Origin: Rhizobiaceae bacterium | GTDB lineage: Bacteria > Pseudomonadota > Alphaproteobacteria > Rhizobiales > Rhizobiaceae | Length of the DNA: 43,078 bases | Assembly (NCBI GenBank): GCA_905339215.1 | Contig: CAJPFN010000110.1 | Coordinates: 1 to 43,078 of the forward strand | Reading direction: 5' to 3' | In this document: positions 21,480-32,300 of the stretch, one piece after another | Layout: every line of letters begins with the position of its first letter | How positions within the stretch are numbered: position 1 is the stretch's first letter | Notes under the pieces: generated by a model | Database searches by the model: none | What the model was told of the DNA's origin: nothing | What the model saw: the letters and a program-made list of their open reading frames with translations, nothing else | Made by a program: the position numbers and the translations under genes

Positions 21480-21932
21480 ATGATTGCCGATCTCGTTCTC
21501 GCCATCCTCCATCATGTGCTCGCCTTCTCTCTGCTCGGATTGCTCGCTGCGGAAGCCGCGCTGCTCCGCCCCGGCCTTTCCGGCGCGTGGCTAACCCTCC
21601 TCGGCAGGCTCGACGGTCTCTACGGTGGCGCGGCCATGGCGCTCGTCGTCGTCGGAATCGGGCGTCTGATCTGGGGCCTGAAGGGTTGGGAGTTCTATGT
21701 CGCTTCGTGGAGCTTCTGGGCGAAGATGGCCGCCTTCGCCGCCGTCGGCATCGCCTCGATCCTACCGACGCTGCGTATCCTCGCCTGGCGGCGGGCGGCA
21801 CGGCTCGAGCCCAGCCATGTCGTTCCGGATGCCGAGATCGCCGGAGCGCGCCGGCTGGTCTTGGCCGAGCTCGCGCTGTTCGCCCTCATCCCGGTCTTCG
21901 CCGCCATGATGGCGCGCGGCATTGGTTCATGA
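21480..21932 (+). CDS. DUF2214 family membrane protein
   Basis: About 150 residues with four membrane helices (near 5-25, 45-68, 80-98, 125-147). Features seen: LHHVLAFSLLGLLAAEAALL, GGAAMALVVVGIGRLIWGLKG and FWAKMAAFAAVGIASILPTLRI. This is the pattern of the DUF2214 family, of unknown function. ATG 21480 follows GGAGG; a frame starting 15 codons earlier runs through the operator and is rejected. Converges on nth with a 6-base overlap. Confidence 0.85.
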   Translation: MIADLVLAILHHVLAFSLLGLLAAEAALLRPGLSGAWLTLLGRLDGLYGGAAMALVVVGIGRLIWGLKGWEFYVASWSFWAKMAAFAAVGIASILPTLRILAWRRAARLEPSHVVPDAEIAGARRLVLAELALFALIPVFAAMMARGIGS

Positions 21933-22715
21933 GGCGGGTTCGTCCGCGGCGCCATCGGCCGACAGCGGCGCCAGTTCGACCAGCGGTGCAGGGATAGCGC
22001 CGGTCTTCTCCGCGGCCTTGCACAGATCGGCGATGACGCAGGCCGCGCACTCGGGCTTGCGCGCCTTGCACACGTAGCGCCCGTGCAGGATCAGCCAGTG
22101 GTGCGCGTGGCGCAGATACTCGGCTGGAATGATGCGCAGGAAGGCAGCCTCGACCTCTTCGGGCGTCTTGCCGGGCGCGAGGCCGAGCCGGTTGCCGATG
22201 CGGAAGACATGCGTGTCGACGGCGAGCGTCGGCTGGCCGAAGGCGATGTTGAGCACGACGTTGGCGGTCTTGCGCCCGACACCGGGCAGCTTCGTCAGAG
22301 CGTCGCGGTCGGCGGGAACGGCGCCGCCATGGTCGCGGATAAGCGCCTCGCAGAGCGCGAGCACGTTCTTCGTCTTGTTGCGCCAGAGCCCGATCGTCTT
22401 CACGTAGTCTCCGAGCCTCGCCTCGCCGAGGGCCAGCATCTTCTGCGGCGTGTCGGCGACGGCAAAGAGAGGCCGCGTCGCCTTGTTGACGCCGGCATCG
22501 GTCGCCTGCGCCGAGAGCACCACGGCCACCAGGAGCGTGAAGGCGTTGACGTGCTCTAGTTCGCCCTTCGGCTCGGGTCGCTGGACGGCGAAACGGCGGA
22601 AGATCTCGCGCACTTCCGCCTGGCCATAGCGCGGCCGGCGCGCCGCGGCGCGGACGCGCGGCGCAACAGCGCGTGCGGCAGAACGGGCGGCGACTTTGGA
22701 CTTGGGCTTTTGCAT
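21927..22715 (-). CDS. nth: Endonuclease III
   Basis: A 262-residue base-excision glycosylase/AP lyase for oxidised pyrimidines. The helix-hairpin-helix is LPGVGRKTANVVL, with the catalytic Lys within it, and the catalytic Asp is in VDTHVFRIGNRL. The [4Fe-4S] ligands follow the CX6CX2CX5C pattern in VCKARKPECAACVIADLC. ATG 22715 is used. The first 25-30 residues are a basic, alanine/arginine-rich extension common in rhizobial Nth. Confidence 0.96.
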   Translation of the reverse strand: MQKPKSKVAARSAARAVAPRVRAAARRPRYGQAEVREIFRRFAVQRPEPKGELEHVNAFTLLVAVVLSAQATDAGVNKATRPLFAVADTPQKMLALGEARLGDYVKTIGLWRNKTKNVLALCEALIRDHGGAVPADRDALTKLPGVGRKTANVVLNIAFGQPTLAVDTHVFRIGNRLGLAPGKTPEEVEAAFLRIIPAEYLRHAHHWLILHGRYVCKARKPECAACVIADLCKAAEKTGAIPAPLVELAPLSADGAADEPAS

Positions 22716-22737
22716 CGGCCCTCTATAATCGCGGCCG

Positions 22738-23232
22738 ATGACCGAGACAAACGCCGAGAACGACGCCGACGCACCGATCTTCCGCGCGCTGCTGATGCCG
22801 CACCGTTCACTCGGTCGCACCGGCTTCTACGCGCTCATGGCGACGCTGATCGTCGGCTGGGCGGTAACCGGCATCGTCTTCCTGTCGCGCGGCGCCTGGC
22901 CGGTGTTCGGCTTCTTCGGCCTCGACGTCCTCGCGATCTACATCGCCTTTCGCGTGAACTACCGAGCGGCCCGGGCGCGTGAGGAGGTCTCGGTGTCGCG
23001 AACGGCGCTCGACATCCGCAAGACCGCGCCGTCGGGGCGCACCGAGGACCATCGCTTCAACCCGTTCTGGGCACGTTTCAACGTCGCGCGCCACGATGAA
23101 ATCGGCATCACTCGCATGGCGGTCGAGGGCCAGGGCAAGGCCGTCGCTATCGGCGGCTTCCTCAATCCGGACGACCGCGAGAGCTTCGCCGCCGCCTTCT
23201 CAAGCGCACTGGCTACCGTCAAGGCGCGCTGA
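22738..23232 (+). CDS. DUF2244 domain-containing membrane protein
   Basis: A 164-residue protein. Two adjacent membrane helices (about 28-50 and 55-73) are followed by a cytoplasmic beta-rich tail with PFWARFNVARHD and the ending AIGGFLNPDDRESFAAAFSSAL, typical of DUF2244. Function unknown. Divergent from nth with only 22 bases between the start codons, so the two promoters must overlap or lie inside the genes. Confidence 0.88.
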   Translation: MTETNAENDADAPIFRALLMPHRSLGRTGFYALMATLIVGWAVTGIVFLSRGAWPVFGFFGLDVLAIYIAFRVNYRAARAREEVSVSRTALDIRKTAPSGRTEDHRFNPFWARFNVARHDEIGITRMAVEGQGKAVAIGGFLNPDDRESFAAAFSSALATVKAR

Positions 23233-23310
23233 GGCGCCGCGCGGCTGCAGTCAGGAATCGGGTGGCGCGGCGAAGCCGCCGGCGCGATAGTCGCGGCAAG
23301 GAGAACCGCC

Positions 23311-24198
23311 ATGAACGCGCAGACAGCCATCCTTCAACGCGACGTCACCCCGGAGGGGGGCGACTATGAAATCGTCCGCAAGGTGATCGAGAAGATCAGC
23401 CTCGACTATCGCGATCAGCCTTCGCTCGACGACCTCGCGGCGGCGGTCGGCGAGACGCCGACGGCGTTGCAGAAGCTCTTCACCCGCTGGGCCGGGCTTT
23501 CGCCGAAGGCCTTCCTCCAGGCGGTGACGCTCGACCACGCGCGGCGCCTGCTCGACCAGGGCATGCCGCTGCTCGACGCCGCCTTCGAGGTCGGCATGTC
23601 GGGCCCGGGGCGGCTGCACGACCTCTTCGTCACCCACGAGGCGATGTCGCCCGGGGACTACAAAACGCGAGGCGCCGGCCTGACCGTCCGCTACGGCTTC
23701 CACGTCACCCAGTTCGGCATCGCGCTGGTGATGGTCACCGACCGCGGCCTCGCCGGCCTCGCCTTCGCCGATCCGGGCGGCGAACGCGCCGCACTGGACG
23801 ACATGACCGGCCGCTGGCCGAACGCCGCCTATGTCGAGGACATCGCCGCCACCGCGCCCTATGCAGGGCGCATCTTCGATCCCGCACGCTGGCGCTCGGA
23901 CCAGCCGCTGCGCGTCGTGCTCATCGGCACCGACTTCCAGGTTCGCGTATGGGAGGCGCTGCTAAAGATCCCGATGGGCCGCGCCTGCACCTATTCGGCG
24001 ATCGCGTCGGGCATCGGCATGCCGAAGGCAAGCCGTGCGGTCGGCGCGGCGATCGGCGCCAATCCGATCTCCTTCGTCGTGCCCTGCCATCGCGCCGTCG
24101 GCAAGGCGGGCGCGCTCACCGGCTACCACTGGGGGATCACGCGCAAGCGCGCCATGCTCGGCTGGGAGGCCGGGCAGGCGCCTGGCAGCACGCGCTGA
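23311..24198 (+). CDS. Ada-like protein: AraC-type HTH fused to O6-methylguanine-DNA methyltransferase
   Basis: A 295-residue protein. Residues 20-115 are an AraC-type helix-turn-helix (LDDLAAAVGETPTALQKLF, then GLSPKAFLQAVTLDHARRLL). Residues 125-290 are a methylated-DNA-protein-cysteine methyltransferase with the acceptor cysteine in VVPCHRAVG and the arginine finger region ASRAVGAAIGANP. The zinc/phosphotriester-sensing N-terminal domain of E. coli Ada is absent. AAGGAG lies seven bases before ATG 23311. Confidence 0.93.
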   Translation: MNAQTAILQRDVTPEGGDYEIVRKVIEKISLDYRDQPSLDDLAAAVGETPTALQKLFTRWAGLSPKAFLQAVTLDHARRLLDQGMPLLDAAFEVGMSGPGRLHDLFVTHEAMSPGDYKTRGAGLTVRYGFHVTQFGIALVMVTDRGLAGLAFADPGGERAALDDMTGRWPNAAYVEDIAATAPYAGRIFDPARWRSDQPLRVVLIGTDFQVRVWEALLKIPMGRACTYSAIASGIGMPKASRAVGAAIGANPISFVVPCHRAVGKAGALTGYHWGITRKRAMLGWEAGQAPGSTR

Positions 24199-24276
24199 CC
24201 GTTCCCAACACCGCGGCTCTGGAAAGCCGTGGCGGCAACGGGTAGCTTCCGCGGCAAACGCCCCGGAGGCTCTCTC

Positions 24277-25179
24277 GTGATCACCGTCATCGGCTCCATC
24301 AACCTCGACCTGATCGCCACCGTCGACCGGCTGCCGAAGCCGGGAGAAACCGTGCCCGGATCGAGCTTCGCCACCGCCGCGGGCGGCAAGGGCGCCAACC
24401 AGGCGCTGGCCGCCGCCCGAGCGGGCGCGAGCGTGCGCATGGTCGGCGCGGTCGGCAACGACGCCTTCGCCGACGAGGCGTTGGCGCTACTCGACACGGG
24501 TGGCGTCGATCTTTCGGGCGTCGCCCGCACCGGCGAGCCGACCGGCACCGCGCTGATCCTCGTCGGCGGCGACGGCGAGAACATGATCGCCGTCGTTCCC
24601 GGGGCCAACGGCACGGTCAGTGCCGCGGCAGTCGATGCGCTGCGATTCGGGAAGGGGGAGCATCTACTTCTGCAGCACGAGATCCCGCTCGCGACGGTCG
24701 CGCGCGCCCTCGACGCAGCGCGGCGGGCGGAGGCCGTCTCTATCCTCAACACGGCACCGTTCCGCATCGAAGCTGCGCCGCTTCTGGCGAAGGCCGACCT
24801 CGTCATTGCCAACGAGACCGAGTTCGACTTCTACGCAGCGGCGCTGGCGCTGGAGGGCGCCGGGCGTGAGGGGCGCATGGGCGACTTCTGCGCTAAAACC
24901 GGGCGGACGGTCATCGTCACGCTGGGCGGCGACGGCGTCGTCGCCGCGACACCGGAGGGGATCGTCCGCGCCGAGGCGCTCCGCGTCACGCCGGTCGACA
25001 CGGTCGGTGCCGGCGACACGTTCTGCGGCTATCTCGCGGCCGGGCTCGCCGAGGGCCTGTCGCTGCCGGAAGCCATGCGCCGCGCGGCCGCCGCCGGATC
25101 GCTCGCCTGCCTGAAACCGGGTGCACAGCCGTCGATCCCGCTCGAAGCCGACGTCGCCGCGGCGCTGGCCACGCTCTAG
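24277..25179 (+). CDS. rbsK: Ribokinase
   Basis: A 300-residue PfkB-family sugar kinase. Signatures: VIGSINLDLIATVDRLPKPGET, the GGKGANQALAAARAG substrate box, NTAP, IANETEFD and the catalytic PVDTVGAGDTFCGYLAAGLA. These match ribokinase more closely than other PfkB members. GTG 24277 is chosen because GGAGG lies seven bases upstream and homology starts at once; an upstream GTG (24229) adds 16 unrelated residues. No ribose transporter is adjacent. Confidence 0.9.
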   Translation: MITVIGSINLDLIATVDRLPKPGETVPGSSFATAAGGKGANQALAAARAGASVRMVGAVGNDAFADEALALLDTGGVDLSGVARTGEPTGTALILVGGDGENMIAVVPGANGTVSAAAVDALRFGKGEHLLLQHEIPLATVARALDAARRAEAVSILNTAPFRIEAAPLLAKADLVIANETEFDFYAAALALEGAGREGRMGDFCAKTGRTVIVTLGGDGVVAATPEGIVRAEALRVTPVDTVGAGDTFCGYLAAGLAEGLSLPEAMRRAAAAGSLACLKPGAQPSIPLEADVAAALATL

Positions 25180-25189
25180 TTGCTGCCGT

Positions 25190-26719
<1,530 letters not shown>

Positions 26720-26753
26720 TTAAGGGGACCAAACTCCTTCGACGAGGCTTGAC

Positions 26754-27134
26754 GTGGCTAAACCAGAGCTTGGCACAAAGCGCATCGACCCGGAAACGGG
26801 CCGCAAATTCTACGACCTGAACAAGGATCCGATCGTTTCCCCGTATACGGGCAAGAGCTATCCGCGCTCCTACTTCGACACCGGCAGCGAAACCGGTCGC
26901 GAGGAGGAGGAGGTCGAAGAGAAGGAGGTCGACATCGAAGAAGCCGGTGCCGAGATCGTGTCTCTCGACGAGGCGGACGAGGAGGCGAAGGGCGCCGACG
27001 ACCTGCCGGATATCGACGTCGACGAGGATGTCGACCTCGGCGACGACGAGGACACCTTCCTTGCCGACGAGGAGGAGGAGGACGAAGACGTTTCCGACAT
27101 CATCGGCCTCGGTGAGGACGACGAGGAAATCTGA
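26754..27134 (+). CDS. TIGR02300-type FYDLN acid protein
   Basis: A 126-residue protein with the family's N-terminal block: ELGTKRIDPETGRKFYDLNKDP, then VSPYTGKSYPRSYF. The rest is an extremely acidic tail (dozens of Asp/Glu, such as DEDVDLGDDEDTFLADEEEE). The family is restricted largely to alphaproteobacteria and has no known function. Start GTG 26754, with GAGG six bases upstream. The position next to aroA and tRNA-Ala is conserved in rhizobia as far as I know. Confidence 0.92.
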   Translation: MAKPELGTKRIDPETGRKFYDLNKDPIVSPYTGKSYPRSYFDTGSETGREEEEVEEKEVDIEEAGAEIVSLDEADEEAKGADDLPDIDVDEDVDLGDDEDTFLADEEEEDEDVSDIIGLGEDDEEI

Positions 27135-27215
27135 GCGACTGCTGCCCGGGCGAGGCAGCCGCGCGAGCGGGATCTCCGCTCACCATAAAAGCCGACAGCG
27201 GGCTTGATCTTCTCA

Positions 27216-27240
27216 CGAGGCGGGGTTAGAAGCCGCCTCG
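27216..27240 (+). terminator. Hairpin between the FYDLN gene and tRNA-Ala
   Basis: CGAGGCGG (27216-27223) and CCGCCTCG (27233-27240) form a perfect 8-bp stem with a 9-base loop. A smaller hairpin, GCTGCC / GGCAGC, lies nearer the gene at 27141-27159. Neither has a T-run. They may end the upstream transcript before the tRNA. Confidence 0.4.
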
Positions 27241-27306
27241 ACAACGGTCCGGGTTCCCAAGCCCGGCCTTCTACACGCCGGAAACGGCGCCGGCCGCGGC
27301 CGGAGT

Positions 27307-27382
<76 letters not shown>

Positions 27383-27636
27383 GTTTCCCTTCCAGCGATC
27401 CGATTCTCTAAACTCTTGTTTCCAGACCTCCCTTGATCGATGCGGGCTCGGCCCGGGTCGCCGCTTGCCGAACGAAGCGCTTGCCCATGATCCGGCCTCT
27501 TGGCCTAGGGCGCTCGATCTCCGGGAACTCAGCAACGACCGCGCTCCACCGCAGGGAACCACTCGGAAAGCGGCGGATCGCGCTCTCGCCTCGCCCCGCG
27601 TTGATGCTGCATCGGTGTCCAGAGGAACGGATTCCG

Positions 27637-27650
27637 TTGACGCGGGTCAA
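27637..27650 (+). promoter_or_regulatory. FNR/FixK-type palindrome
   Basis: TTGAC-GCGG-GTCAA is a perfect palindrome and fits the CRP/FNR-family consensus TTGAY-N4-RTCAA used by Fnr, FixK and NnrR proteins in alphaproteobacteria. Its centre lies about 50 bases before the ATG of the first operon gene. At -41.5 spacing the transcript would start near 27685, almost at the start codon, so activation geometry is uncertain. Confidence 0.5.
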
Positions 27651-27674
27651 TGCCCGTCGGGTGTCGTGCGGTAC

Positions 27675-27693
27675 CTTTCCTCCAGGAGGAAAG
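27675..27693 (+). promoter_or_regulatory. Palindrome containing the Shine-Dalgarno of the first operon gene
   Basis: CTTTCCTCC-A-GGAGGAAAG is a perfect 19-base palindrome ending one base before ATG 27694. In RNA it can fold as an 8-bp stem with a CAG loop, pairing the whole GGAGG ribosome site. Confidence 0.5.
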
Positions 27694-28455
27694 ATGCTGT
27701 TCGGCTCGTGGGGAGTGATGGAAGTCTCGCGTCGCTTCGTCACGTTGGTACTGTTGTGCGCGGGCGTCATCGCCGCTTTCGGCTATGGACGGCTTGACGC
27801 AGCGGCGGCGTGCGGAGGTGCCGCGATCGCCGCCTATCTCCTGCCCCCCAGGCCGAAACCGCCCGAAGGCGCATTCCATCACGATCGTCTGCCGTCCGTC
27901 TGGATGCCCGACCTCCTCGGTTTCCTCCTTGCGACGACTTTCCTCGCCATGCCCTTCATCGTCTCGGCGCTCGAGGAGTGGCCGGGCGTTCCCTGGGGGC
28001 TGATGCTATTCATGTGGCCCCCGGGTCTCGTCGCGTTGGCGATCTTCTGGTTCTCGGCACGCTACCAGTGTTTCTGGGTCCTTCCGGAGCGTTCCTCGAT
28101 CACCATCGGCACGCTGCGCGGAAAGACCGTGCTGACCTATTCGGAAATCGTCCGCGTCACGACCGAGACGCGGCGTCCGCCAGGCTGGTTGTCGCCGCTC
28201 CTAATCCTGTTCGGCGGCTGGCGGGGCCTCGGCATCGCGCTGCTACATGGAACCCGACCGAACCACTCGCTCGTGCTCGAAAGGAAGGACGGCGAACCCG
28301 TCCGCCTTCCGCTGGACGCGTTCCCGGATGCCGCCAAGGTCGTCAAGGCTCTCGAACGGGCCGGCGTCCCTACTATCAGGGAACCGGCGAATAGCGGGCG
28401 GAGAAACGAGCAACGCAAACCGGAGAGGAGCGGAGATGACGCAGAACTCGCCTGA
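27694..28455 (+). CDS. Membrane protein with PH-like C-terminal domain, unknown function
   Basis: A 253-residue protein. Four hydrophobic segments lie near 12-30, 35-48, 72-92 and 100-120, followed by a soluble part with the look of a bacterial PH-type domain (ITIGTLRGKTVLTYSEIVRV, later VRLPLDAFPDAAKVVKALERAG). A further hydrophobic hairpin (LSPLLILFGGWRGLGIALL) interrupts it. ATG 27694 is chosen because AGGAGG lies four bases upstream; the frame is open further left without a site. Its end overlaps the next gene by 20 bases, so it heads a four-gene operon. I do not recognise the protein. Confidence 0.75.
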   Translation: MLFGSWGVMEVSRRFVTLVLLCAGVIAAFGYGRLDAAAACGGAAIAAYLLPPRPKPPEGAFHHDRLPSVWMPDLLGFLLATTFLAMPFIVSALEEWPGVPWGLMLFMWPPGLVALAIFWFSARYQCFWVLPERSSITIGTLRGKTVLTYSEIVRVTTETRRPPGWLSPLLILFGGWRGLGIALLHGTRPNHSLVLERKDGEPVRLPLDAFPDAAKVVKALERAGVPTIREPANSGRRNEQRKPERSGDDAELA

Positions 28456-29254
28456 CCCAAGCCATCGCGCGGAACGCATCTTCCGTAGCGGCATCCTCGC
28501 CCTCAGGGCAGCGCTGTTCGTGTTCGCGGCCGCTCTAGCTGGTGCTTCCCATGCCGAGGAGTGGAAGACGGCGACGGTCCGGGATCTGGTCTTCGCCGTT
28601 CCGGCCAAATGGCACTTCATGTACGAACCGGACGTCGGCGTCGTTGCGTACACGCCCGATGCGCGGGTTGCGGCGGGCGCTCCCCTCGGCATCACGATCC
28701 TGCCCGGGCGGTTCGGCGATCTCATTCCGACGGACGCGATCCTCGATACGCGGCAGATCACGCTGGGCGGCCGTATGGCGAAAGAATACGAGGTGCGGCT
28801 TCCGTCAGGTGGCATCCTGAACGGACGCATGATCGACTTCGACGATCCGTCTGCGGACGGTCGCCCAATCGGCATCGCGATGATTTCGTCGGCCGAAGAG
28901 GCCGATGCGCTTCTGGCGGTCTATTCGCATTTCCTGGAGAGCCTTCGTTTCGACGGCGACATCTCGACCTTCATCGTCCCCGAACTCGCCGGCCCCTGGT
29001 ATTTCGATGGCAGGCCTGGGCGGACGGCCCAGGCAATCTCGCGTGAGCAAGGCGCCTACTACTCGGTCGATCCCGACGTGAACGCGATTGGCGACGAGCG
29101 TATCGAGGTCGTCCGGCTCGGACCGCTGGACTTGCTGGTCGTATCGGGGGCTCCATCGCAGCAAGGCAAGGTCGATGTCGCGGGATCGCGGATCGACTGG
29201 GCCGACGGCACCTACTGGTCGCGCGTTCCGTCGGCGGACGGATCGCAGGAGTAG
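28436..29254 (+). CDS. Exported protein of unknown function with PsbP/DcrB-like domain
   Basis: A 272-residue protein. The signal peptide ends near GASHAEEW (about residue 41). Residues 42-165 show the pattern of PsbP/DcrB-like periplasmic domains: LVFAVPAKWHF, a middle beta sheet, and an ending HFLESLRF. The start of the next protein (EEWQPFRLGDAVFEAPSAW) is clearly related. Residues 180-272 form a small beta-rich domain (GPWYFDGRPGRTAQAISRE, GTYWSRVP). ATG 28436 has AGGAG upstream and lies inside the end of the preceding gene. Function unknown; export is inferred from the signal. Confidence 0.75.
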   Translation: MTQNSPDPSHRAERIFRSGILALRAALFVFAAALAGASHAEEWKTATVRDLVFAVPAKWHFMYEPDVGVVAYTPDARVAAGAPLGITILPGRFGDLIPTDAILDTRQITLGGRMAKEYEVRLPSGGILNGRMIDFDDPSADGRPIGIAMISSAEEADALLAVYSHFLESLRFDGDISTFIVPELAGPWYFDGRPGRTAQAISREQGAYYSVDPDVNAIGDERIEVVRLGPLDLLVVSGAPSQQGKVDVAGSRIDWADGTYWSRVPSADGSQE

Positions 29255-29349
29255 GAGGTGTCGAGGCCGCCTTTCCGAGCTTTGCCTGTCCGACGACCGT
29301 CAGAAGGAGTTCGGCCCCACGATAGACAGGCAGGGAGGAGCAGTCCCGA

Positions 29350-32300
29350 ATGAATTGTAGAGCCGCAGCCGTTCGCTCTTGGTGGATCAAGGTTCTACTC
29401 GCCGCGGCGCTGCTGTTGCCAGCGCTGCCTCTAGTTGCAGAAGAGTGGCAGCCCTTTCGCCTCGGAGACGCCGTCTTCGAGGCGCCTTCGGCCTGGAAAA
29501 CGACGTTCAGCCAAAAGGACAGAGAAGTCCGCCTCGCCAGCCCCGACGACAACTTCCAGCTGCTCGCCTTCTGGTGGTTCCCCGACGAACCTCTCCTCGG
29601 CTACGACGACATCGTTTCCCACGAACGGATCGTCGTCGCCGGACGATCCGCCCTCCTGATCCATTCGGACTATCCGCAACTCGGCGTGTTGAATCTCGCC
29701 TTCGAGGAACCTCGTGAGGACGGCCGCGTGCTCGTCGTCAAGCTGGAGTTTGCCGACAGGAACTTCGACAGGGCATCCGTTCTGATGAAGGACATCATGT
29801 CGCGCATCCGGTTCGGCGACGGCGGCGGACAGCAAGGCCAGGCCGATCAGCCGGCTCCCGCCGCGCCCGGCGGGCAGGACGGTTCCTTTGAGCGCTATTC
29901 GGATGACGAAGGCGGCTTCTCCATTTCCCATTCAGCCGATTGGAGCCGAAACACCGCGACGCGCAAGGGGATGCGGCTGGTGGTCGTCGAAGCGCCGCTC
30001 GGAGCCGGGCTCGTTCTCGTCGCGTCATTCTCGGCAGAAGACACCTTCGCACTCTCGGGTCGGCTGGATGAGTATGAAAGGCTGTATTACGAAGAGTACG
30101 TCATAACCGAGAGCATAGAAGCCGACGAGGAAATCCGCCTCGGTGGTCTTGAAGGGCGAGCCGTCGACGCTATCGCCGATATCTACGCCGTGGAGGGTAC
30201 GAGACTCGCATTTCGCAAGGGCTGGTCGCGGTTTTTCCGCGCCGAGCAGGAGCAGCGAGCCTACGTCATCGCCATCATCCACAGCCTGAACGCCGATCAG
30301 GCGCTGAAGTCGAGTCTGTTCGCCATTGCCGAGAGCTTTGTCGCGCAACCGGGTGATGGCGATGCCGGCGAAAGCGTATCGACTCTTACGTTGCCGTCAA
30401 ACGGCGGTGTGCCGACGCGCCGGCTCTCCGACCGGTTCGGCGACGACTGCCGCGACTTCGAACTGGCGCAGTTCGACCATCCGACCCGTGATCGCTTCGG
30501 CCAGGGCACCGGCGCGCGACTCAGATGGGTGATGCTCTGCTCGGACTACACCTATCCGGTCTATGGCGCGGAGTTCGACTACGACCCGAGCGGCCAGATG
30601 GCTGACGATTTCCATCCTCTCTATCTCGATCTGCTCGAAGCGCTCGCCGAGCAAAGTTATGCGATCGTCGCGCTGAACGACGCACTCTTGATCCGTGTCG
30701 GGCGCGGGTACGGCGACGACCTCGACATCGATGTCGACCCGCTCGATGCAGAAGAGATCGCGGAACTTGCCGGGTCGCCGGAAACCGCGGCTGGCGAAGA
30801 AATCCCGCAAGACCCATCGCATCCGCCGGCGGGTGGTCCCGACGGCGGCGCGGACAATGCGGACATCCTGTTTGATGGCCAGATGTCCGAACTCTGGCTG
30901 CCCCTGTCTACCGCAGGCGGCGACTTCTCCCGGTTCGCACGGATCGCGGATGAAGCGCTCGTCGTCGATGTGCCGGCAGGCAATTCCTGGGGAAAGACGG
31001 GACTCTGGAGTCGCAATCCGATCGCCATGGCTGCGACCGCCGACGGTATCGCGAGGGTGCGGTTCGACTTCGATACGAAGGCGACCACCAGCTATGTCCT
31101 TGCATTCGGATCCGCAGACAACGCCGAAGAATGGGAAGCACACGATATCCGCTTCACCTGGTCCAGCGCCGCTGACGGCTCGACCGGAACGGCGGCGCTA
31201 TTCGTCCGCAGGCAAGAGGTCTGGCGGATAGAAACAGGATCCGAACCGCCCGCCGAGATTGCGATCGCGATCGGCGGGGACAGCGTGGTCAAGGTCGAGT
31301 TGCCGGATGGCCGGTGGATGGAAGCGATGCTACCGGGCGGCATTCCGACGGAAGGCTACCGCATCTATGCGCTCGCCCATGCACCCGCCCACGGCCTCGC
31401 AGCCAGGATGACGCTTCGCTCGATCGCACTGGAGCGAATGAAGCTTGTTCGACCGGGCGCGAAGGCCTTTCCAGACGGTCGAGGGGAGGTCGTGCTGTTC
31501 GACGGTGAACTCGGGCGCGACTGGCTGCGGTACACCTGGGCGGGAGGTGACTTCGCCCGCCACGCGAAGCTCACCTCGGACGGACTCGCCGTCGATGTCC
31601 CGGGCGGAAACGCATGGGGCAACGTCGGGATATTCAGTCCGCTACCGTTGGTTTGGCTCGACGATTTCCGCGACGACGCCGAGGTGGAAATCGCCTTCGA
31701 GATCGATCCGGCGCGGACCGATGGTTTCGGATTGACCCTCGCCCGGCCTGGCTATGGCGGCATTCACGGCAACGCGCCAGGATCGCCAAATACTACCTAC
31801 TATTGGTACCGGCCGAAGGGAGGCGATACAGGGCGCGCCGATTTCCACATCAACCCGCATCGGGACGGCGATTTCGACAGACGCGATCTGCCTACGGTGG
31901 CGCCTGCCGAAGTCCGTTTCATTCTGCGGCCGGGCGAAGTGTCGATCGAAGCGGACGGAATGGAGCCTATCACGCACAACTGGGTCGAAGCGCTGGACGG
32001 GACCGGATTCCATCTCTACGCCCATTCCGTCGTTTCCGAGCGCGACGAACCTACCCGCTTCGCACTCAAATCGATCCGGATGAAACGAAAGCCGGCCACG
32101 CGGGGCGGTGCGAGTGGCCCGGCAGCCGGTGTCAATCCTCTACCCGTCGAGACAGTCTTCGACGGGAAGATGAATCCGGTGTGGGAGCCCGCCGCAACCG
32201 CGGGCGGGAACTTCGACGCCTTTGCCCGGTTCGACGACGGCGCTCTCGTGATCGACGTACCCGAGCGAAGCAGCTGGGGCAAGACGGGGCTCCTGTCCGC

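Larger units (their letters stand above)
27383..27693. other. Intergenic stretch upstream of the four-gene operon
   Basis: This is 311 bases with no credible gene. It holds the FNR-type palindrome (27637-27650) and a palindrome over the ribosome site (27675-27693). No integrase attachment repeat of the tRNA 3' end was noticed. Confidence 0.5.
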
